Below, piece by piece: positions 17,608-24,511 of a stretch of DNA of 64,000 bases. The notes under the pieces were generated by a model. It worked only from the letters and a program-made list of their open reading frames with translations, made no database searches and was not told the DNA's origin. The stretch is from Bin75 sp965200435. GTDB taxonomy: Bacteria; Nitrospirota; Nitrospiria; Nitrospirales; UBA8639. The position numbers and the translations under genes are program-made. The DNA is taken from positions 1,798,001 to 1,862,000 of the forward strand of contig OZ241337.1 of NCBI GenBank assembly GCA_965200435.1, read 5' to 3'. Position 1 is the stretch's first letter; each line of letters begins with the position of its first letter.

Positions 17608-20446
17608 ATGACGCCGAGTGAATTCATCGCCAAATGGCGGGCCTCAGAACTCAAGGAGCGGTCGACGGCGCAAGAGCACTTTCTTGACCTGTGTCGTTTG
17701 CTGAACGAGCCGACGCCGGCAGAGGCCGATCCGTCGGGCGACTGGTACGGCTTCGAGCGCGGCGCGCGCAAGGACACGGGTGGCGAGGGCTGGGCCGACG
17801 TGTGGAAGCGTCACCATTTCGCCTGGGAATACAAAGGCAAACACGGAAACCTCGACGCAGCGTTCAACCAGCTTCGGCAATACGCCTTGGCGCTGGAGAA
17901 CCTTCCATTGTTGATCGTCTCCGATATGGCACGATTCCGCATCCGCACGAACTGGACGAGCAGCGTCAGCGAGACGCACGAATTCACGCTGGACGACCTC
18001 GCGGATGCCCACCATCGCACCAAGCTGAAGTGGGCGCTGTCCGATCCCGATCGGCTGCGACCAGGCGAAACGCGGCAGACTCTGACCGAACGCGCGGCGG
18101 AATCCTTTGCATCCCTGGCGCAGATGCTGCGGTCGCGCGGACATGATCCGCAGGCGGTGGCGCATTTCGTCAACCGTCTGGTGTTCTGTATGTTTGCGGA
18201 GGACATGGGGTTGTTGCCCAATGACATCTTCACGCGGATGCTGGCACAAGCACGGAAACGGCCGGAAGAGTTTTCAGATCTCGCCCGCGATCTGTTTGAC
18301 GCAATGGCAAAAGGCGGTCGCGTTGGCTTCGAGCCGGTCGCGTGGTTCAACGGCGGGCTGTTCGACGATGACGTGGCCCTGCCGCTGGAAAAGTCCCAGA
18401 TCGAGACCGTGCTCGAGGCGGCGAAGTTGGACTGGTCGGAGATCGATCCGTCGATTTTCGGTACGTTGTTCGAGCGCGGACTCGACCCGGCCAAACGATC
18501 GCAACTAGGGGCGCACTACACCGACCGCGACAAGATCATGCTGATCGTGGAACCGGTGATCGTCCGCCCGCTGCTCGCGGAATGGGAGACAGCGAAGGCC
18601 ACGATTGTCACCGAACTCGAACGCGCGGATGGAGCAAAATCGCCGGGAACCCGGACCCTGCGGCGTAAAGAAGCTGCGCGTACGTTGAGCGAATTCCTTG
18701 AACGGTTGCGGACATTCATCGTGCTCGATCCGGCCTGCGGCTCAGGGAACTTCCTGTATCTGGCTTTGCTCACGCTCAAGGACCTCGAACACCGGGTACA
18801 GCTGGAAGCTGAGGCGATGGGGCTTGAGCGGGCCTTCCCCACCGTTGGTCCGGCCAACGTCAAGGGGATCGAGATCAACCCCTATGCAGCAGAGCTTGCA
18901 CGGGTATCGGTCTGGATCGGCGAAATCCAATGGATGCGGCGCAACGGTTTCAACGTTTCCGACAACCCGATTTTGAAGCCGCTGGAGACCATCGAATGCC
19001 GTGACGCCATCCTGACACCCGAAGGCGAAGAGCCGGAATGGCCGGAGGCCGACGTCGTGATCGGCAACCCGCCGTTTCTGGGCGGCAAGCTGCTGCGGGG
19101 CAGACTTGGTGGTGAATACGTCAAAACATTGCAACGACTCTATGGGCTCTCGGATTCACGGTGAGGCCGATCTTGCCTGTCATTGGTTCGACAAGGCCGG
19201 GCGGCTGATAGCCGAGGGCAAGATTGCACGGGTCGGTCTTGTCGCCACGAACTCGATCCGGGGTGGACGAAACCGTGCCGTGCTGGGGCAGATCACCAAC
19301 CATGGCGTCATCTTCGATGCCTGGTCAGATGAGCCGTGGGTTGTGGATGGTGCTGCGGTGCGGGTGTCGCTCGTGTGTTTCGGCTCGAAGGGCGCTGGAC
19401 AGCCTATAAGGCTGAATGGAACTGAGGCACAGCGGATCAACTCTGATCTGACGGCTGGAACGCTCAATCTGGCGAAAGTGAATCGGCTGGTACGGAATGC
19501 TGGAGTTTCATTCATGGGCGATAAGAAAAACGGCGCGTTCGATGTCTCCGGCAGTCGCGCCCGCCAATGGCTTTGTCTTCCGGCTAATCCAAACGGCCGG
19601 CCGAATGCGGATGTCCTTAAACCATGGGTGAACGGCATGGATCTGACCAGACGTTCTTCAGGAAAATGGATCATCGATTTCGGTTCCTCAATGAGCGAGG
19701 CGGACGCCGCTCTCTATGAAGCACCGTTCGCCTATGTGTCCGAACATGTGCAACCGGTCCGCCAGAAAAATCGTGCCCAGAGGGTACGCGATTTCTGGTG
19801 GTACCACGAAGCACCTCGTCCCATCATGTGGAAAGCACTCGATGGCCTGTCGCGCTACATCGCCACGCCGACCGTCGCCAAGCACCGGCTGTTCGTCTGG
19901 CTTGATGCGGGTATCTGTCCCGACCATCAGCTGATCGTCATCGCGCGCGACGACGACACGACGTTCGGTATCCTGCACAGCCGGTTTCATGAGGCATGGT
20001 CGCTACGGCTTGGGACCAGCTTGGAAGACCGCCCTCGCTATACGCCGACCACGACCTTCGAGACGTTTCCTTTTCCGGAAGGGCTGTCGCCGGACATTCC
20101 CGCTACAGACTACGCGAGCGACCCTCGTGCTGTTGCCATTGCCGAAGCCACGCGGCGACTGGTCGAGCTTCGCGGCCGCTGGCTCAACCCGTCCGAGTGG
20201 GTGGAATGGGTGGATGAACCGGTCCCCGGTTACCCCAAGCGTCCGGTGCCCCGCGACGAGACAACAGCCAAGGAACTCAAGAAACGCACCCTGACCAATC
20301 TCTACAACGCCCGCCCGCAATGGCTTACCAATGCGCACGCGAACCTTGATGCCGCCGTCGCCGTGGCCTATGGCTGGCCTGCCGACATTACCGAAGACGA
20401 CGCGCTACGGGAATTGCTTACAATGAACTTGGAAGGCAAAAAATAG
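17608..20446 (+). pseudogene. MmeI-like type IIG/IIL restriction-modification enzyme, frameshifted
   Basis: Two overlapping frames together encode a ~945-residue fused endonuclease-methyltransferase of the MmeI group. Frame 1 (17608-19164) carries the N-terminal nuclease domain, whose D...ExK site is visible as WADVW...WEYKGK (about residues 52-67). A helical spacer follows, then the adenine methyltransferase motif I (LDPACGSGNFL, about 372-382) and motif IV (NPPF, about 485). Frame 2 (from about 19147 to 20446) continues with HGEADLACHWF, the remaining methyltransferase motifs, the target-recognition domain and the C-terminal helical domain. The frames join if one G of the GGG at 19144-19146 is removed. 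Either the gene is inactivated or the base is a sequencing error. No separate restriction subunit is expected in this class. Confidence 0.85.
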
Positions 20447-20565
20447 TGACTAAGGAAAACGCAGAACGGTTCATCCAAAAATGGATAGACAATCAGGCGT
20501 GGTTTGGGAAATCTGAACAAGTGGGATACGTGACATTTCTGAATTGCAGAAAAGGGACATTTTAG
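20446..20565 (+). CDS. Possible small ORF or gene remnant (39 aa)
   Basis: A GTG overlapping the stop of the restriction-modification gene opens a 39-codon frame with reasonable codon use. It could be the 5' remnant of a further gene of the R-M locus cut off at about 20560, where the sequence changes to repeats. No homology is recognised. Confidence 0.2.
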   Translation: MTKENAERFIQKWIDNQAWFGKSEQVGYVTFLNCRKGTF

Positions 20566-20609
20566 CTTTGGGTTGACACGTATTTGCCGTAAGGTGGGGA
20601 TGATGTCTG

Positions 20610-20800
20610 TAGCTTGACCAAGGTCTTCATGGCCTGACTGGCCTCCGACAACGAATCCCCTTCATGTCGGATGACGCGACGCTCATCCGACCGACCCGAC
20701 TGACCGGAGCGCCCCCAACCCCCTCAATCCCCCTTATCAGGGGGACATGGCCGGGCTTTGTTGTCGGTCGGGTTAGCTGTAGGCGCAACCCGACACTGCT
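20610..20800. repeat. Long dispersed repeat with two REP units
   Basis: This stretch shares several blocks with 56540-56720 in the opposite orientation: the CTTGACCAAGGTCTTCATGG block, the GGAGCGCCCCCAACCCCCTC block and the CCCCCTTATCAGGGGG hairpin. REP units lie at about 20665-20693 and 20764-20796. Confidence 0.6.
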
Positions 20801-20843
20801 CATAGACAGGCCTGCCAAGTGAGCGACATCATTCCCCGTAAGG

Positions 20844-20872
20844 TTGCATTTATTTTTACGCACGGATATAAT
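20844..20872 (+). promoter_or_regulatory. Sigma70-type promoter of the AT-rich cassette
   Basis: TTGCAT and a perfect TATAAT are separated by 17 bp, about 80 bp upstream of the first gene of the AT-rich three-gene cassette. The surrounding 100 bp are AT-rich, unlike the GC-rich window. Confidence 0.6.
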
Positions 20873-20951
20873 CATCTAATAAGTATAATTACATAGCATG
20901 TAAAGTCAGTGACCCTACTATTTTATTCTTTCACAGACAGAAAGTATAGCT

Positions 20952-21254
20952 ATGACTCAAGAACAAGAGAACACAGAGCAGCCAAGTTCTAAATTTATTG
21001 AAAGGGCCATCGAAGAAGATCCTGTCGCATCAATTCAGCAAATCTATTTTAATGGCTTTGAAGTTGCTCTCTCTTTGTCCGATGTCAACATTATGCTTAA
21101 GACTAATGGCGTTACGCATTCCCAATTATTTCTATCATTTAATACCGCTAAAACTTTAATGAAAGTTCTTGATCAACACATCCGAGTATTGGAAGAAAAA
21201 ACAAAGCAAGAAATTATGACAATGGATAAAATAAAAGAAGCAATCGAAAAATGA
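20952..21254 (+). CDS. Hypothetical protein (100 aa), DUF3467-like
   Basis: The product is acidic at the N-terminus with a central beta-rich part (IQQIYFNGFEVALSLSD) and a C-terminal helix ending in lysine-rich residues. The pattern of strands followed by an 'LSFNTAKTLMKVLDQHI' helix resembles DUF3467 proteins, but this is a loose impression. The gene is clearly more AT-rich than its neighbours and sits behind a good promoter. It is the first of three genes on the same strand, with 17 bp to the next. Confidence 0.6.
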   Translation: MTQEQENTEQPSSKFIERAIEEDPVASIQQIYFNGFEVALSLSDVNIMLKTNGVTHSQLFLSFNTAKTLMKVLDQHIRVLEEKTKQEIMTMDKIKEAIEK

Positions 21255-21271
21255 AGTAGGGACTCCAACCA

Positions 21272-21964
21272 ATGAATACAGTAATCTATGCAATCGAGCT
21301 TCCCGATATGTCGCAAGGTGGCGACATAAATTACAGCACCGAAGAAAACCCTGAAATTCGACACCAAATCCGTTCGTTCCACAACCTTGCCCAAGGATGG
21401 CATTATGGCGAGGGTCGCGGGGCGACCGATTGTGCCGTTGTCGAAGCCCTCGCAGTCTATAATTACTTTCTCGAATATAAGGTCAAGACAATCGAAGTCT
21501 TTCCCGATATAGATGGAGGGATTTTGGTTTCTGGGTATTATAAGCAACACACCTTAGATGTACTTTGCACTCATGATGGATATATAAATTTGTTGCACGA
21601 GGTCGATGACGAAGAATTTACCGAAAAAGAGAAAATCTCTCGGGATGAATTTGCTGCTTATTTAGGAGGGCTGTTGTGGGAGACAGAGAACTTATTCGGC
21701 TTCTTCATCATAGACACTTTAGCCACGACAAGGGACGATTCAAAAGTACGGCTTTTCAAAATCCATCAGATGGAAGTGGTATCTCTGTCATCGACGTTAC
21801 TTGTGCTAAAGAACGAAGTGGAACGGAATGCCAACATATACGAAAATTTTATGCTCGGGAGGCAGGCGTCCCAATTGTCTTTTGGAGAATGCGATCTTCC
21901 GAACTCCCAACGGGAAGCAGCAAAGAATACATACGTTCTTCCAGCGGAGATGATTGCCATGTGA
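21272..21964 (+). CDS. Hypothetical protein of the AT-rich cassette (230 aa)
   Basis: I do not recognise a named domain. The N-terminal ~140 residues look well ordered, with an INYSTEENPEIRHQIRSF segment and GWHYGEGRGATD. The C-terminal ~90 residues (from about 135) read through a region that also encodes the next gene in another frame for 289 nt. Such a long same-strand overlap suggests either that a stop was lost by a frameshift near 21670 or that the real protein ends earlier. AT content is like that of the preceding gene, suggesting they were acquired together. Confidence 0.6.
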   Translation: MNTVIYAIELPDMSQGGDINYSTEENPEIRHQIRSFHNLAQGWHYGEGRGATDCAVVEALAVYNYFLEYKVKTIEVFPDIDGGILVSGYYKQHTLDVLCTHDGYINLLHEVDDEEFTEKEKISRDEFAAYLGGLLWETENLFGFFIIDTLATTRDDSKVRLFKIHQMEVVSLSSTLLVLKNEVERNANIYENFMLGRQASQLSFGECDLPNSQREAAKNTYVLPAEMIAM

Positions 21965-22116
21965 ATGTGAAAAATATATCCAAACAGCAATGCCGAAAGA
22001 TGATTAAAGCAGTTCCACCGAATGCGTTAGAAATTTGCGATGGCGATGATCACCGGCTTTTGACTGATGATGACATAGGCAACTTTCCTTCTTACGATGA
22101 TTCCTATTCTCCATAG
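21676..22116 (+). CDS. Hypothetical protein of the AT-rich cassette (146 aa)
   Basis: GTG 21676 follows an excellent AGGAGGG ribosome site at 5-6 nt, which is the main support for this frame over the overlapping one. The protein contains GRFKSTAF near the N-terminus, a cysteine-containing central part and a GDDCHVNVKNISKQQC segment, giving a Cys/His pattern that could bind metal or be catalytic. No family name can be assigned. It is the third gene of the cassette and ends against a convergent antitoxin-like remnant. Confidence 0.55.
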   Translation: MGDRELIRLLHHRHFSHDKGRFKSTAFQNPSDGSGISVIDVTCAKERSGTECQHIRKFYAREAGVPIVFWRMRSSELPTGSSKEYIRSSSGDDCHVNVKNISKQQCRKMIKAVPPNALEICDGDDHRLLTDDDIGNFPSYDDSYSP

Positions 22117-22155
22117 ATTCGTCTTCCTAACGATAACAAGTCCCTCCCTCGCTGA

Positions 22156-22257
22156 TAACTGATTGATGCTCGTGCTGGCTTCTTTGCTGGTCTCCGCAAG
22201 GGCCGCTTTCAGCAACGCGGGCAGCCGCAACGGGTAGGTTCCGGTTCGCTTCTTCAT
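22156..22257 (-). pseudogene. Truncated HicB-type ribbon-helix-helix antitoxin
   Basis: An ATG at 22257 with a GAGGAT ribosome site begins MKKRTGTYPLRLPALLKAAL, the N-terminus typical of HicB/Arc-like antitoxins. The similarity ends after TSINQL (about residue 34), where the expected FI..AVAEK helix is missing; the frame runs on without likeness. It appears truncated at its 3' side against the end of the AT-rich cassette. No matching HicA toxin lies next to it. Confidence 0.55.
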
Positions 22258-22269
22258 GACGTTATCCTC

Positions 22270-22318
22270 TTCTTCACCCTCACCCCAGCCCTCTCCCATC
22301 AAGGGAGAGGGTGTTTGG
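22270..22318. repeat. Dispersed CCCTCTCCC hairpin
   Basis: A perfect 9-bp stem CCCTCTCCC-ATCAA-GGGAGAGGG is embedded in a 'ccctcacccc...ggtgtttgg' repeat. Other copies are at about 24444-24488 and, inverted, 37838-37872. Confidence 0.7.
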
Positions 22319-22327
22319 GACAATGCA

Positions 22328-22606
22328 TCATTCCACGCTTTTCAATTTTCCCGTCACGACTTTGTGGAGGGTGCTGGAGATGAGGGTTTGGTGGGGCATC
22401 CCTTCCTTTGCCGCTCTTTTGGGGAGGGTTCCCAAATCGCATGACGAAATTCGAATGTTGATGCGCTTGTCCTTCTGCAGGGAATTGCAGGCGGTCTCTT
22501 CCAATTGGCGCTTTTCCTGTTAATTGGTGAGGCTTGTGAATTTCCCGCGTTCAAAATCCCGAAGGATCTTCACTTCTTCTTCATCTCATTTGAGAGAATT
22601 TTTCAT
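22328..22606 (-). pseudogene. Antitoxin of a BrnT-like toxin pair, with two in-frame stops
   Basis: The 93-codon frame from ATG 22606 encodes an antitoxin of the CopG/ribbon-helix-helix kind, with the typical KRINIRI strand, AAKEGMPHQTLIS helix and LHKVVTGKLK end. The start follows an AAAGGAG ribosome site and overlaps the toxin stop (ATGA). Two stops interrupt it: TGA at codon 7 and TAA at about codon 28. Between and after them the amino-acid sequence stays family-like (EEEVKILRDFERG, then QLEETACNSLQKDKRINIRI), so decay is recent. A functional product would need readthrough twice or a restart at an internal codon. Confidence 0.75.
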
Positions 22607-22872
22607 TTGAGAGACTCCTTTGTTGCCTTCCTGCTTGGGATGATGGTTTTGAGAAACCGTGTTCCTTCCTGCTTCACGTATGGAACCAAATACACGTACC
22701 CTTCCACGTTCAGAACGATGATTCTCTGATTCGGATAGCGGGATTCATTGGGATACCTGAGAATATCCAGGACATCGCCATTCTGAATGTGAAAGAGGAC
22801 GTCTTCCAAACTGACGTCTCGTGTCCTCTCAAGAAACGCATGCTTTTCATCGTCCCAGTCAAATGCATGCAT
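22603..22872 (-). CDS. BrnT-family toxin
   Basis: The 89-residue product matches the small BrnT/RelE-like RNase-toxin group. The start is FDWDDEKHAFL, the middle has SLEDVLFHIQNGDVLDI, then strands around RIIVLNVEGYVYLVPYV, and the end is FLKTIIPSRKATKE. Such toxins inhibit translation by RNA cleavage and are neutralised by the partner antitoxin encoded just downstream. ATG 22872 gives the family N-terminus; the open frame upstream runs into MITE copy 4 and is not coding. The toxin frame is intact while its antitoxin frame is broken, which is unusual. Confidence 0.8.
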   Translation of the reverse strand: MHAFDWDDEKHAFLERTRDVSLEDVLFHIQNGDVLDILRYPNESRYPNQRIIVLNVEGYVYLVPYVKQEGTRFLKTIIPSRKATKESLK

Positions 22873-22929
22873 GATGGCATGCGTCTCATGTTGTGTGCCT
22901 TTTGTCAACAGATCCTTGATGGAGCCTAG

Positions 22930-23071
22930 GGAACCTCTGATTTCGTGTGAGAGCGGGATGCAGGGCCAGGCGTCCCGGAGCGAAACCCGACGCTTCTCAG
23001 AGAGAGAGGTGAGGGGTGAGCGAGGACACCACGCCGCCATGCGCCCGATAGGGCACGAAATCAGAGGTTCC
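22930..23071 (+). mobile_element. MITE-like element, copy 4
   Basis: A 142-bp copy with consensus arms CTGATTTCGTG / CACGAAATCAG. The left flank is CTAG (22926-22929) and the right flank CCAG (23072-23075), one mismatch apart. It lies about 58 bp upstream of the toxin start codon and so could affect toxin expression. Confidence 0.8.
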
Positions 23072-23077
23072 CCAGAA

Positions 23078-23460
23078 GGTCGGGTTCACGTCGCGCAACC
23101 CGACGAGGATCTGCGGTGTCGGGTTACGCCGGTTCGGCTAACCACCTGCGGCTGCTACAAAGGCGGAGAGACTGCTACGCATTGAAGCTCATTGTCGGCT
23201 GTGACTCCTTTCTTGAAGATCCGTCCCCTGTCCTTCATAATGACGGAGAGTGGAATTGACGCTTGTGAGTGCCTCTGCCCCGGATCAAGTCCGGGGCAAG
23301 CCTCTTGCTCCCTTTGTCCCTCCTAGGAGAAGAACGAGCCGCATGAGATGTGGCCGCTACGCATGCAAGAACAACGACCCTGGATTCCCGATAAAAACTG
23401 TCGGGAATGACGACTTGGCTGGATTCCCGATTACACAGACAGGAATGACCGAAGGGGAAA
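23078..23460. repeat. REP pair and other dispersed repeats
   Basis: REP units at about 23078-23105 and 23117-23146 are followed by a 'gccgcatgagatg' repeat (about 23338) and an ATTCCCGA...TCGGGAAT hairpin (about 23384-23410) with a half copy near 23432. No gene is supported between the MITE and lipA. Confidence 0.55.
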
Positions 23461-23472
23461 TGAAAGGCGGGA

Positions 23473-24328
23473 ATGCACACCACTGAACGGTTGCCGGGGT
23501 GGTTTAAGGTCAGGATCGAGGCGGGGCCTCATTATCGGCGTATACAGTCGCTGGTCCGGGAAAAGCAGCTTCATACGATTTGCGAGGAGGCGCGCTGTCC
23601 CAACAAATGGGAATGCTGGAACAACCGGACGGCAACGTTTTTTGGGCGACATCTGTACACGACGATGTCATTATTGTTCGGTGACCACGGGTCGCCCGAA
23701 CACGGTAGATTGGCAGGAGCCGGAACGGGTGGCCGAGGCCGTTCGCGCGTTGGATTTACGGCATGCGGTGCTGACTTCGGTGAATCGCGACGAGTTGGAC
23801 GATGGCGGCGCCTCTGTGTTTGTGGCAACCATTCAGGCCATCCGGCGGCGGTTACCGGGGTGTACGGTGGAAGCGCTGGTGCCTGATTTTCAGGGCAAAC
23901 CGGACCCAGTCGATATGGTCCTGGCGTCGAGTCCGGAAATTTTTGCCCACAATATCGAAACGGTCTCACGGTTGTTTCCAGTCGTCAGGCCGCAGGGCAA
24001 CTATCGCCGTTCGTTGGAGGTGCTTCGTTGGGCGAAGGATGGGGGAGCGTGCACGAAATCAGGGTTCATGGTTGGGATGGGCGAGACCGGCGAGGAATTG
24101 CAGTCGGTCCTGTATGACCTGCGTGCAGCCGGCTGTGAGATCGTGTCGATAGGCCAATATTTGCAGCCGACCCAGGCCCATCTCGTGGTGCACCGGTACT
24201 ACGAGCCCGAGGAATTCGAGGATCTTAAACAATACGGGATGGCCCTGGGCTTTCGGCACGTGGAATCGGGTCCCCTGGTGCGCAGTTCGTATCATGCCGA
24301 GCAACAATCGCACCGTGTGCTTTTATAA
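23473..24328 (+). pseudogene. lipA: Lipoyl synthase, broken by a 5-nt deletion
   Basis: Two frames together encode a lipoyl synthase, the radical-SAM enzyme that inserts two sulfurs into octanoyl groups on lipoyl domains. Frame 1 (from ATG 23473) has the auxiliary-cluster cysteines CEEARCPNKWEC and ends family-like at NNRTATFF. Frame 2 (from about 23642) resumes with LGDICTRRCHYCSV, the radical-SAM CxxxCxxC motif, and runs to the C-terminal RSSYHAEQQ. Homologues have TATFMILGD at the junction, so five nucleotides appear lost between two TTT triplets at 23638-23643. Unless this is an assembly error, neither fragment has both cluster motifs, and lipoate insertion would need another lipA or scavenging. 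Confidence 0.9.
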
Positions 24329-24329
24329 A

Positions 24330-24490
24330 GAGACAGCGGTTCTCAGCCGGAGTTTGGTATGCTCAGGCAAGCGACGGACTCTCTACCTCTTCACGGACAG
24401 GCACGCAGGCCTGTCCCTACACCAAAGGACGGGAAAAGACGCTCTTCCCCCTCACCCCAGATCTCTCCCTCCAGGGAGAGGGTGTTTGGA
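24330..24490. repeat. Intergenic repeats before the peptide transporter
   Basis: The gap holds a GGACAGGCACGCAGGCCTGTCC hairpin (about 24398-24418) and a copy of the CTCTCCC...GGGAGAG repeat (about 24444-24488). The latter ends about 24 bp before the start codon of the solute-binding protein. Confidence 0.6.
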
Positions 24491-24511
24491 GGCTAAGGAT
24501 CTTTCAGTCTC

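Noticed and set aside
22027..22155. C-terminal part of the minus-strand frame that begins with a HicB-like N-terminus
   Set aside because: After TSINQL the residues have no antitoxin character and overlap the 3' end of a better-supported gene, so only the first ~34 codons were annotated as a remnant.
22873..23040. N-terminal extension of the BrnT-like toxin into the MITE
   Set aside because: The extra residues are translated from MITE copy 4 and are absent from the family; the start at 22872 gives the expected N-terminus.
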